64,000 bases of DNA from Fremontodendron californicum (taxonomy: Eukaryota > Streptophyta > Magnoliopsida > Malvales > Malvaceae), in contig JAULJL010000004.1 of NCBI GenBank assembly GCA_030761205.1, positions 23,285,172 to 23,349,171 of the forward strand, in the 5' to 3' direction. Both the position numbers and the translations under genes were made by a program. Shown in pieces: positions 44,731-55,663 of the stretch (position 1 is the stretch's first letter; each line of letters begins with the position of its first letter). Under the pieces are notes generated by a model. It had not been told where the DNA came from. It saw only the letters and a program-made list of their open reading frames with translations, and searched no databases.

Positions 44731-46206
44731 TGATAACTCGTATAGTTATATAGTTTTTAGTTATGTTTTATTATTGTTTTGTGTCAAATACGAGTTATTA
44801 TTGCTTAGTCTACTTGTGTTTATGATCTTTTATATTTTTATGTAATTTGGTGTTTTTCATGAGTTTCTTTGAGTGATTTCAGATTACTAGGTTAAATCAA
44901 GAATTAAGGGCAAATCCGACACCTTTTGCCATATCAGCTATATCTGGAGTTTCACTGAAGCAATAACGCTGAAATTTTAACCGTGCAAAGTTAAGAGGCA
45001 TATCTATCTTTTTCATGTTTTACACTTCTTGAAACGGAGTCGTTTTCCCTACCGAAATCAACCATCAAGTTGGCTGATGTGCAATGACGTCTGTTCTGCA
45101 CCGTTTTGGTATTTTGACCATATCTTCCGATCCACATGAGCACACGATCTGATTCCAACGGCTATGGATCAGTAACTGATAGGGGCATATTTTTCTAGAA
45201 GACCATTTGATCAGATCGAGCCTCCAACATTGACAAAATCGACCATCAAGCTGGCTGATCAGAATTGTCATACAACATGACGAAAATTGTTAGAAAAATG
45301 CACCCACCTATTATACCTACCTTTGAAATTTATAAAGCTTGTCTCTTGTCATTTAGCTCTTCAAAATGTGTATAAATAGAGGGCCTTGGATGAGTATTAG
45401 AACATTATACATTGGTAGGATATTAGCCATTGTAAAAAAATTCTCTAAGTTTTCTTCTTTTTTCCTTTCTCTAGTTTTCTTTTTCTTTATTTACTTATGC
45501 TTCTTACATTTCTTTTCATTTTTAGTATGTGTTGCTAATCATATTGTTGAGGTGATGAGGTGAAGCTCTTGGTAAATGCTAAGGTTAGTCTCTTAAACAT
45601 GAGCTAAAATGAATCATCATTTATAAACACTAGTATAGATAATATTTTCTTTTGGTTTAAAATCATACTTGCAAAGTAGAGATCTTGATTCATTATTGAC
45701 AATGAAAATGGCACAGTAAATGCTTGGTTTCATAACCTTGATTTATTGTAGACATATACCTTGGCATAAGGAATGCTTGGACTCTTTTTATGAGTTTTGA
45801 GGACACCAAATGAACATAATATCATATGCTATGGACGTTGGACAATTTGGACTGAATTGCTAAACCTTCCGATTGGAACCTCCCTTATGTGTGGATTTCA
45901 ATTGTGTAATAAAACAAGATTAATCTTAGCATAACACCAAGAGTGGATTCTCTAACCTCAACATCTTTTCTTATTATTTTTTTATATCTTGTTTAATTTC
46001 TTTTATGTTATTTTGTTCTCTAATATCTTATTTATCTTGTTTTGTTGTTGATTCCCTAATATTTTTTCTTTCTTTCTTTTTCTTATATATTTATAAACTT
46101 ATACTTACTAATACGCTTCCCTGTGGTTCGACCTCGGACACCCGAGAATTTATTACTTGAACATAACCTGCACTTGGGTTTACAACTCTTAATTGAGTCT
46201 CCATCA
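44731..46206 (+). repeat. 3' LTR of the Athila-type element
   Basis: This LTR is nearly identical to 36321-37813. By eye the differences are four transitions and absence of 17 bases near 44917. It is followed directly by the target-site copy ACCAC. Confidence 0.95.
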
Positions 46207-46211
46207 ACCAC

Positions 46212-46514
46212 TTAGAGGCAACTTTGTTGGAGTTGTTGAATATGCTTTCGCAGGCTGAGAAAACCATAAACAAGGATAAAGCTTCCATCAATCTTGTTTC
46301 TATTGTTAAGGAGAAGAAACAAAAGAAGAAGAAGAAGTTATTTAGCAAATCTATGAATGATGGAGCTTCTACCTCTAAGACTTTAAAGCCTGTGGGTGGC
46401 ATGAAAAAGGAAAAAGAGGTTAAAGGAACATGCCATCATTATAGTAGACCTAGGCATTTGACGCGCAACTACAAGGAGTTTATAATGGCTATGAAGGGAA
46501 AAAAAAAAACTTAA
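46212..46514 (+). pseudogene. gag: copia gag, 3' part with ruined zinc knuckle
   Basis: The frame interrupted at 36320 resumes here: LEATLLELLNMLSQAEKTIN, a lysine-rich stretch, then the zinc-knuckle position. That knuckle reads CHHYSRPRHLTRNY, where the second and fourth metal ligands, normally Cys, are both Tyr. Cys-to-Tyr is a G-to-A change on this strand, consistent with deamination of methylated cytosine on the other. Homology ends near 46560, where a different relic begins. Confidence 0.85.
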
Positions 46515-46599
46515 AGAAGTTTCTACTTCAAGTACGCTATGAATTATAACATTCTCGTTCCATGTGATATATGATATCTTATGGGAATTGGTTATAATA

Positions 46600-47230
46600 T
46601 ATGTATGACATATTGCCCTAATACCCATCATCAAGGTAGAGAAGCTCCTCACAAATTCTCACACCAACCCCGTTTGCACTAATTCCTATAGCTTTCGTTG
46701 GGCTATGTATTCCACATTTGCATGAAAGAATTGGTTCTTCAAATCTTGCTTGAGCTTTACCCAAGTTTTGAAGCACTCATCACCTATAAACTTTGAATTC
46801 AACCACAGCTTGGCATCTCCCGCAAGATACATGGAGGACATCGCTACCTTATCTTCCTCTGATTCAACACGAACTATTGGAAAATATTGTTCAATCTGAA
46901 TAATAAGTTCTCAAGTTCCTTTACATCCCTTGACCTTTTATTGACGTGGCTCTAAAACCCTGGCCATTTTCCCTTTGTCCCTTGAGCTAGAATCGAACTT
47001 GCCCACGACCATTACCAATAGGTTCATTGAACCCTTTAGCTCTCTTAATTGGTTTTGGAGAATACTCACAACCTCCCTTGTTTAATCACTCAAGGTAGTT
47101 ACCATATCGGACAACATTTGATGAGTTGCCTTGATCTCGCTGATTTGGCCTTATGTTACCATCTAAGCTTTCAAAGCAGACTGCAGCCTCAAGCTCCTTT
47201 ACTCTTTGCGATTGTCTAGCCCGCTTCTCG
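46600..47230 (-). pseudogene. gag: Ty3-gypsy gag relic, minus strand
   Basis: Read on the minus strand the segment gives IIQIEQYFPIVRVESEEDK, VAMSSMYLAGDAKLWLNSKF and FKTWVKLKQDLKNQFF, followed by stops. This matches the gag core of plant Ty3-gypsy elements, most like chromoviruses. A degraded N-terminal part with LQNQLRELKGS precedes it (47030-47070). No pol sequence is attached, as it is cut by the copia relic at about 46600. Confidence 0.75.
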
Positions 47231-47771
47231 TAGCAACCATCTTTGCTTTCTCACTAGCACATCTCAACTGTGCTCTAATAGCACATGTCACAGACTAAGC
47301 CTTGTTTATATTAAGCAATATCCCGTGCAACACTTGGATGGACTTTTTCCTACAAGTCATTCAAGAAAACTTATATATCTGATTAAGCAATAAGCAAGCT
47401 ACAAGTTAATCCAAGAGGCACACAACGAAATAACGAGTGCACACCATGAGATCCTAGTGCCCTCCAAAAGGAAAAATATTTTATTAATTTAAAAAACATC
47501 ACAAATGATTATAAAAGGAGCATCAAGTCTTCTACACTATTATCAGAGTTAATTGAACACCCTAAATGGATCATTTAGCACGTATCTTAACCAATGAGAT
47601 AACTTAACATACACCGACTTCTCATTCTTTCTAAAGAGCAAAATAACTTTTACAAATATGCTAAAAAAACCATTAAAGTGTTTGAAATATTACAATGTTT
47701 CTAAATACATAAGAACTACCCATTCATGACATGATCATGGCCTATATAAGGTTGGTTAATGACACTTAGCT
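47231..47771. other. unassigned, probably TE leader and spacer
   Basis: AT-rich sequence without a credible ORF. Part may be the leader of the minus-strand gag relic. Confidence 0.4.
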
Positions 47772-47779
47772 ATCACCGC

Positions 47780-48343
47780 TAGGGATGGCAATGGAGTGGG
47801 ACGGGGGCGGATTTTGCAGTATCCGCCCCCGCCTCGCCATAGGACTGTTCTGTCCCGCCCCTCGCCCAGTTCCGTCATGGATGTTGAAATTTCAATACCA
47901 CTATCACCTCCATGGATGTCGGTTACATCCATAACCGCCCCACTTCGCCCCATTCAATATTTATTAATTATTTTTATTTTTTTCAAATAATAAAGCATTG
48001 TAAAAAAATTTAAATATAAATTCAATATAAACAGGTTTCTAATCTAGGAAGAGAAAAAATAAAGTATTTGGTTTAGGTTTTTAAAAAGAAAAATAATAAG
48101 TTTAATTATATTATTTTATTATTTTTTTAAACGCTAAATATTTAAAGGTAAAATTATAATTTCAGTATTCGGGACGGGACGGTATGGAGCAGGCAATTAC
48201 CACAACTGCTCAATCCCCGTCTTTCAAACAAATAAAAACCGCACCGCACCACTCCGTCTCCGTCTCCATTGTTAAAAAAAACTTCTCCATTTGAATTGGA
48301 TCTATTCGAAATCTATCGATCGAATCGAATTTTATCATCCCTA
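47780..48343. mobile_element. hAT-type non-autonomous element (MITE-like)
   Basis: The 564-base element has inverted ends TAGGGATG and CATCCCTA and a perfect 8-base target duplication ATCACCGC (47772-47779 and 48344-48351). Eight-base duplications and TAGGG ends are typical of hAT elements. The left third is GC-rich (GGGACGGGGGCGG), unlike its surroundings. No transposase is present. It sits about 340 bases upstream of the APEM9 start codon. Confidence 0.9.
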
Positions 48344-48351
48344 ATCACCGC

Positions 48352-48680
48352 CAATCTCACTTGTCTGCCGCACGAGACCTTAATCCTTTTGAAGGGAAAG
48401 GCCCAATAGGTCTAGCGAACCCATTTAATTTAACGCATTCGTCGTAATTTTTTTTTTCTTTTCTTTTTTTATACATTTAGACTCTCGATGTTCACCTCTG
48501 GCAGCTCCTCTTTGGTATTTTTTTTTTTTTTATTTTTTATTTCTGTTGGTTTTGAGTTTGGTATTTGGAACTTTGGACAACGATTAACACCAACTGAAGG
48601 GATACAAATATAATTCAAGGCTAATCGGCGCTCTTTCACTCTCTTCGTTTTAGCCTAATTTTAATTTATTAGACGCCCAA
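48352..48680 (+). promoter_or_regulatory. APEM9 upstream region
   Basis: This is the short interval between the hAT element and the start codon. It contains GGCCCAAT (48400-48407), a site II-like motif frequent in promoters of broadly expressed plant genes, and several T-rich tracts. No clear TATA box was seen. Confidence 0.5.
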
Positions 48681-51600
48681 ATGAGTGACGCAGTCTGGGC
48701 AGAAATTGAGCGCTCCGAGAGGTAATTTCAATGATTGATTCATAACTTTTTTTTTTTATATATATATAATTAAAGTTTTTGTGTGACTTTATTGATGATT
48801 TTGGTTTGATTGTTGTAATAGCTTCTTGGTTTGCTCCATGTATGAGGAAGCTGCAGCATTATCTTCCTCCATAATAAAGCAAAGAGGCCGCCCCAATCTA
48901 TCCCTTGATGACCATTTTGAGCTTGAGTTGTATGAAGCAATGGAGGCCGCTGGTATGGTCTTGGTTCAGTCATTGAAACAACTCTCCAGGTACACCGCCC
49001 TTTTCTTTGTTTGGTTTGGTGGGACGGAAAATGAAAAGAAAAAAAAAGTGGAAATATTGTCATAGTTTTGCTTTTTTCTTATTATAGCTGATTACGATGC
49101 TATCCTATGCAGGACATCTACGATTCTGAATGAGCTGAAAGTATTATTTGTTTCCATTGAAGCAATCCCTGTTGAAGTTCTTCTTACTGGGTACTCTTTT
49201 CTTTCTTCTATTCATTCAAAATGCTTCCGATTTTTGTGTTCTAAGTGCTTCTCTGATCTTATAAACTATGCTATTCTAATTTAAAGAGGTTACCCCATGC
49301 TGAATCCAGCTTCTTAGGTGGTCAAGTTGTATAATTTTACCACTTTTCTTCTCATCAGCCAACTACAAATTAATCCTCATCTCTAAACTTTTTGGTTTAC
49401 TGACTATTACTCCCTGATGAGTCTATAAATTTGCTCCCTTCTTTCTTATTTTCTGAGGCTAGAGATTTAATCATGTTTCAGTGTGACGCTGCCATATTTG
49501 CTGAGTTCTCACTTGTGAATGAAAGTTGTACATTTCGCCCTTACCTGTATTATATAAAGTCTTGTTTCGGTGCTCCAGTCATCTTAATTTCTTGGTGTAC
49601 CATAAACACAAGAAAATTTAGCCTTGGGATAGGAATTTGAGCCTCTCAGACGGTGGTGCTGAATTTCCTTCCTTTTTGAATATTCAGGGCATGTTTCCAA
49701 ATATCAGAAGCTTCAACTTTAGGAGCCAGAGAATTTCTTGAGGATTTTCTTAGCAAGTGGAAATATGTGGATGAACAATATTATGTCCTTGCTAGTGCAG
49801 AAATAAATTTGAATTTCCAGGAAGGAAGTGATAGCCATTTTGTCTTGGGAATTGATAAGTATGTTGAAGTTGCTGAGCTGTATGCTGTCATACTTCTCGG
49901 AACAGTTTCCAATGATGTAGATCTTGCAATCTCTTGGGTTGAGCAGGCTGCATTGCCAGAGAAAAAACGACAGGTAATATATGCCAAGTAGAATTTTCTT
50001 TATATTTGCCCACTATTAGGTTGAGTCATTTGCATCTGATGTACATAAATATACTCATCTTTGACAAGCTGTTTATGAATTAATTGGTACGTGAATTCAT
50101 GATTCATGTTGATGGTGGAGGCGGAGGTGGAGCATGTTGACAAGAGACTTTACAAAGTGTTGAGTAAAATGGTGTCACTCCACATCTGTTAAATTTACAG
50201 TTACCTAATGACCTTGTATGCTTAACATGGTATTAGAGCCCAAGTTGTTTGTTGCTTATTTTTTCCCATTATTTATTGGCCAAGTCTTAGCCTGGTTGTT
50301 TAGTCATTAGTATTGGGCCTATAAGAATCGGGGAGTGTTAAGTGGTGTTATACCATATTGGCTAAGTTTCAGGTTTGCTATGGCATTATGTTCAAGTTAA
50401 GTCTTTCAATGTCTTATTGATTGGTTTAAGGTTGGATGCTTAACATTAAAAGGTGTGCTAAGGCCGGTCCTCTTGCCCAAGCTGTAACTGGGTACATGTT
50501 CACTGCCGAGATCTTAGTTGGGAGCTTGAGTAGGCTTTATTTGTTGCTTTAGAGTCGTAAAATTATGTTTCTTTAAGTTAAAGTTTTAAGTTTTTTTTCT
50601 TGAGTTTTAATGGTCATTAGCTTTGACAATTTTTGGTTTGCTTGAAATTGCAAAATTGAGTTAGTGTCTTTCCTTGAGGGTTTTTTTCTTTCCATTATAT
50701 TTTTGGATTTTGTTTATAGTTAGGTGTTGCTTTAAGTCAAATTTGTGTGTTTCCTAATTGGATCATTTAATAATTTGATCTAAGTAGTATTTCTTATGTT
50801 CTTTTTAGGTTGCTACTTACATCTAGTTATCTGCATGTATATTTTTCTTCCTTTGACTTGTAATCCATTTCATAGGGTGGACTGCTGATGTATTTGCGAC
50901 TACAAGGACGTTCTCTCTCATCTCATGCAACTTCGTATCTGACATGCGTTGACCAATTTATTTTCTTGCATTTTGCTTGTCATTGTGTTGAATGCCCTTG
51001 ATTTTATTAAATTAAGATGGAATAATTTAATTTTCTTGTGCAATACACCAACTTACTATGCTTACATGTCTTACTCTAGGAACTTTTGAGAAGATTACAC
51101 TCCCTAGATTCCACAAAGGTGACTAATTCATCACAAGGCTCCCTGTCACATTTGCCTTTAGCCAAGCATGAATCTCATTCTTCTTTGAAGGGGCCAATTG
51201 TGCCCGAGGGGACACCAAAAGTTTCAAAGACCAGTTGCCTGCTTAACGGAGAGAACAATTCGAAGCAGGCAATTTTGAAACTGTACAGACAACCATATGG
51301 CTGTCTATGGTGGTTTCGTAATATCACTTTGAAGTTCAGTAAATATGAGCTGGTCATATCTAATGGGAAAATTTTCATTGGCTGTCTGATCCTTTTCATG
51401 TATTATGTCTTTCGAAGGAAAAAAGTTTCGTTACAGAGGTAAGATTGTTTTCTTGTTCTTTCATGCATGCATTAGATTTTGACGTTAGTAATTTGATTAG
51501 AGCCTTAATATACCATTTTGCTTTATATTAGTGGTTGCTAAGCTCAGTCCGAGTCATGCTAGTTATTTCCCATAAAATTTGTCAACAGATGAAGGATATT

Positions 51601-52219
51601 TTGCTTATGTTGGATTACTGTGTGTTAAATTGTTTTTATATAAAGCATGTTAATATTTACCTAAGAATTGAAAATGTTGCTTAACTCTTTACCCTGAATT
51701 AGTTGTTGATAACTTACATGGTAAACTTATTTGAGCATACATAACTTAGTTACCCCTGAGGAACACAGATGGTATTGAATAATACGACCCATCCCAACTT
51801 TTGCAGCTCTGGATAGGAAACATGATTTAGTTATTAAATATTATATGTATCTGCATTCCTCTCTTAAATGTCTTGAATTAAAAATTAAATATACTGAGGG
51901 AAAACAGACTGGAAATGTTTTATGTGCCACAGCAAATTCCTAGTACTAGAGCTTTGATAGAAACAAACCACAAGTGCCACTTTTGCTAGAAGAACCATGG
52001 GGAGCAATAATTTCTGATAAATTAGAAAATAATGAAGGTCTTTTTGTAGAGAAAGTAAATCTATATTCCTTTCACAATTGACCTGCTTTGTTTGTTTTAA
52101 GGATTGTTACAAGACAAGCTTTGTCTGTGAAGAAGTCTTTGGTAGATTTGTGGCAACTGGCATTTTCTTACCAAGTAAATCCGCTTGCTGCAATTCAACC
52201 CTTGCCTGTTGCTAGTTGA
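48681..52219 (+). CDS. APEM9: APEM9-like peroxisomal membrane protein, six exons
   Basis: APEM9 is the plant counterpart of yeast Pex15 and animal PEX26: it anchors the PEX1-PEX6 ATPase complex to peroxisomes so that import receptors can be recycled. Exons are 48681-48721, 48822-48989, 49113-49190, 49688-49973, 51080-51438 and 52102-52219. All borders are GT...AG, and the 1050 coding bases give 349 codons plus TGA. The start MSDAVWAEIERSE-SFLVCSM and the end LWQLAFSYQVNPLAAIQPLP are what I recognise as this family. The helical N-terminal part ends near residue 210. A serine-rich linker follows, then one membrane segment (FIGCLILFMYYVF) with a KRK-type basic flank. The gene looks intact. The assignment is from memory of the family, not a search. 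Confidence 0.8.
50158..50445 (+). mobile_element. TRIM-like relic in APEM9 intron 4
   Basis: Two short LTR-like segments, TGTTGAG...CTTAACA (50158-50227) and TGTTAAG...CTTAACA (50336-50445), flank ~108 bases. TGGTATTAGAGCCC follows the first directly, close to the copia-type initiator-tRNA-Met PBS. The purine stretch AAGAATCGGGGAG precedes the second. Lengths differ (70 and 110) and no target duplication is clear, so the relic is old or mis-bounded. Confidence 0.5.
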
Positions 52220-53989
52220 CGTGCTCGGTGATGAAGCTTTTAATTCTCTGCGTCTCAGATCCGGCAAAGTAGCTACTACTCTCCTTTTTATTTTGGTACA
52301 TATGAGCAAAAATAATCGCTTAAATAACACACGAAACATCTTCTGCTGATACTTCTCACACGAAACATGCTATGTTATTGTTTGCCTTTCTTGGTCAGAA
52401 TGCCTTGAAATAATCATAAAAGGAAACAAAATAATGGATGGTGGCCATGGCCATGGGGCTTATATATCTAAGTTGAAACTTGTGTATGATATGCCTTTCT
52501 GAACAGTGGTGCTTATTAAGCCACTCACCCTTTTCCTTACCTCGTAATACCTTTGTATTAAGAGAAACTTTTTAATACGTTGTTAGTGGAGTTTTTAAAT
52601 TTCACAAAATTATAATTATAATAAAATGGGCATACAGTAGTTGACTTTTATTTTTCAACTACTGGATGTAACAAAAATGATGTTTTTTGGGTTTTTTTTT
52701 CTTTTATTTTTCTCTTTTGGAGAATTTAAAGGAGATAGAAAAGAGAGGTCGGAAGTAAAGGTGATAAAATAAATTCGAACTTGAAAATTTACTCGAAAAA
52801 TTTCAAATTTGATTTGACAAAAAAGTTAAAAATCTAAACTTTAAAAAAATTTAATTCGAAATGATTTGAACTTGAATTTAACTCGAGTTCAAAAAGCATA
52901 TTAAAATGATTATATCTTTCATAAAATTTTAAAAATAATTTGATTCGCTCGAATTCGGATCTGATTCAAACATAAAATGATCTGAATTAAAAAATAATAT
53001 TAACTTGAAATAATTCGAATTCGAAATGACTTAATTTAAACATGACTAGATCGATTGCTTCCTCTAATTATTCTTGGGATAAAAATATTGCATATGCTTA
53101 TTACGGTTTCGTCATTAATAAGAAGATTCTCGACTTCATCTTTAAATATTTTGGGGTAATATGAAAAACATGCCATATAAAAACAATAATCATTTAAAGG
53201 TCTAATAAATAAGAATAATTTATAAAAGAGAAATGAGAGTTAAAAAATTATTAAGAAAGATATTATAATGACAAATGTACCTTTAATGAAAGTAAAAAAA
53301 AAAAAAAAGCATTTTCTTTCTATCCTTTACTTTTTTTTTTCCACCTACACCTTTTTTTCCCTCCATTTTCTCTCTCACGTTCTCTCTATTGTAAAATCTA
53401 TGTACATTAAAGTTGGAGTTAATAGTGTTGCTCTTGCTATCTTGTTAACTAAAAATTAAGATAAAAGGAAAAAAAAAAAAGTAAAAATGTTAAATTTAAC
53501 ATTTTTTTCTCACCTCAGGGAAACTCCATAAAATTTCCCAAGTTAAATACAATCTTTGATCCAATTTGTGGCAGAGTTGATGATACTGACGACCTAACCA
53601 AACCTTCAAAAATAAACAAAATAAAATTCAGAATTCAATTTCTTTTTTAAATCAAATTAGTGAATTACCTCAAGATATAAATTAAAAGAAAAAAAAGTGT
53701 TAACCTAACCGTGAAAAATATATCAAGTAAAAAAAAAGATAATTAATTTAATACACTTGAAAAGAAAATTCAATAAAAACAAATAGATTGGAGTGAAAAC
53801 AAAAGACCAAAAAAAAAAAAAAAGAAGAAGAGAGAGGGAAACGATAGAGAGAGGGTTTGTGGAAGAAGTTTGGGTGTAGGATAAATTGATCTTTGCAATA
53901 TTTTTTTTACAATTTTGATTTATGTATTTTCTTTTCATGAATTAAATCATTTACAAATTTATTTTGATTAAAGGACATGTTTTTCAGAT
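52220..53989. other. APEM9 3' UTR and AT-rich intergenic DNA
   Basis: The first ~350 bases are probably the APEM9 3' UTR and downstream DNA. From about 52760 to 53040 AATTCGAA-like motifs recur on both strands. Mononucleotide A and T runs dominate at 53290-53350 and 53805-53825. No gene was found. Confidence 0.5.
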
Positions 53990-54740
53990 TTATCCAAATC
54001 CTTTTCATGGAAAGTTCAATCTCTTCAATCCCAATCTTGTTTAAGAAGGTAATGGTAATGATGACATGGTAACTTTATCGTTAGAAACTAAACAAGTGGT
54101 TGATTGTTCGATGAAGTATGATGCCATCGCCACATACCTTCTCGAAAAAGTCCATCTCGACTTCGGCATAACTATCTCACAGATTTGGTTGAATATGGCG
54201 TCATTTGTCAAGATCAAGGCAAGAAAAAATTTAACGATAAGTACGGACAAATTTCTTTACCCCTCAAGGTGCATGTGGAGGGCCAGTTGATAAGTGCCTT
54301 AATTCAATTTCGGGATCCATGGATATGATTTCAACAATTGAAGAATACTTCGCTTTGTTGTGTTCGCATCTCTTAAATTTGGATAAGATATATTGGTGGC
54401 CACAAAAGTCGAGATTCTGAAAGAAACTCGCTAAGATGGGGATCGAGGAAGCAACTGTATCCCTTGAGACCTCTTGGGTGGGTGTATTATCAAGCACATA
54501 GAGGATGGGAAAGGTATGAAAATGATGGCTTTAGTAATTTATGGTCATATTACTCAAAATTTTGGGACATATTGAAGAAGCATTGATCAAATTTTTTTTT
54601 TTTGAACAAGTGGAAAATAAAACTAATAGTGCTCTAAAAATCTTGACAGAAACCCTTAGGCCATTGAATCATTGTCAAAGGAATGGGAAAGAGTGCTTCA
54701 TAAGGTGTTTGACATAGGACCAAAAATCACTTAAATGTTG
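53990..54740 (+). pseudogene. diverged ORF1-like (DUF7745-type) fragment
   Basis: Frames in this stretch read IEEYFALLC, NLDKIYWWPQ, KKLAKMGIEEAT, then GHIEEALIKFF, then LTETLRPLNHCQRNGKE. These line up in order with the Ogre ORF1 at 9349-11040 (IEEYSTLLR, PDRLYLKE, KKVARITGMDTT, GHVDIAVFDFF, LAETIRSLNFCKREGQG). Stops and frame changes are present, including TGA at about 54417. It is either an old Ogre ORF1 relic or a related host-domain copy. No gag or LTR is attached. Confidence 0.7.
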
Positions 54741-54999
54741 CAAGAGTAATTTTCACCCGCCATTTAGTCACAAAAGTGAATCCATTAAACAATTTTGCTA
54801 ACCTTAAATTGATCATTGTTTTGGAATAACAAAAATTTTAAGTGTATTTTCCAAACTAAATTTGTTTAAAATTTGTGTATTTCTCAAACCAAAAGTTTGC
54901 TAAATTCACTTTAGAAATTACTTATTTGAGCCTAAATGCAAGTCCAATTGCTATTTCAAATATATATATATTTTCATTGGACTTTACATTTCCTTTGAG
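54741..54999. other. unassigned AT-rich segment
   Basis: No ORF or repeat was recognised, apart from a short TATATATATA tract near 54960. Confidence 0.4.
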
Positions 55000-55663
55000 A
55001 GATGTATGACATACAACACAGGCAAGTGTCCCTTCTTACTCTTTCAAGCTAAACCTCTTTAGCCCTTGTCTATGTACATGGATTGGAATAATCCAAGTAG
55101 TCTTTTCGATCTACTTCTATAGATCTTAATTCCCAAAATATATGTTGCATCTCCAAAATCCTTCATGAAGTATTGTTTGGATAGCCAGACCCTGGTTGTA
55201 TGCAGCATAAGTATATCATTTCTATGAGTAATATGTCATCGACATAGAGCACTAGGAAAATAATTCCCTATCCATTTACCTTCTTATAAACACATGGATC
55301 ATCCATATTCTTGATGAAACCAAATCCTTGCATTGTTTCATCAAATCTGATGTTCCAGCTCCGTTAGACTTGCTTTAGTCCATAAATGGACCATTGCAGC
55401 TTGCATACCTTATCAGAGGTATCTTTGGATGTAAAACCTTCAAATTATGTCATGTACACCTCCTCTTGCAAATTCCCGTTAAGGAATGCAGTCTTTATAT
55501 CATTTGTCATATCTCATAACCATGATATGCAACAATTACAAGCAAAATCCTAATGGATTTAACCATAGCAACTGGAGAAAAGCTTTCTTCAAAATCAATG
55601 CCTTCTACTTGATTTTAACCTTTTGCAAATAGTCTAGCCTTGTACGTTTGCACATTACCATCC
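55000..55663 (-). pseudogene. Ty1-copia reverse transcriptase relic
   Basis: The minus strand reads NQVEGIDFEESFSPVAMVKS, VAYHGYEI, CKLQWSIYGLKQ, CVYKKVNG and LVLYVDDILLI. These are RT motifs of copia elements in the correct order; the YVDD codons are at about 55232-55243. Several stops and frame breaks interrupt it. Its 5' side is cut at 55663, in the middle of the QTYKARL region, by the copia LTR that follows. Confidence 0.88.

Larger units (their letters stand above)
36321..46206 (+). mobile_element. young Athila-type element carrying NABP-like and LOG-like ORFs
   Basis: This Ty3-gypsy element of 9886 bases has LTRs of 1493 and 1476 bases, a tRNA-Asp-type PBS, gag, protease, the integrase C-terminus, two extra ORFs and a PPT. 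A perfect 5-base duplication ACCAC flanks it (36316-36320 and 46207-46211) and interrupts a copia gag codon-for-codon. By eye the LTRs differ at four transitions plus a 17-base indel near 36517, so the insertion is recent. RT, RNase H and the integrase core are absent, so it must have been mobilised by enzymes from a related element. The PBS, the DLGAS protease and the GTGTGGGGG-type PPT identify the Athila lineage. Confidence 0.93.

Noticed and set aside
47796..47990. GC-rich ORFs on both strands near 47.8-48.0 kb
   Set aside because: They lie wholly within the hAT element and reflect its GC-rich repeats, not a gene.
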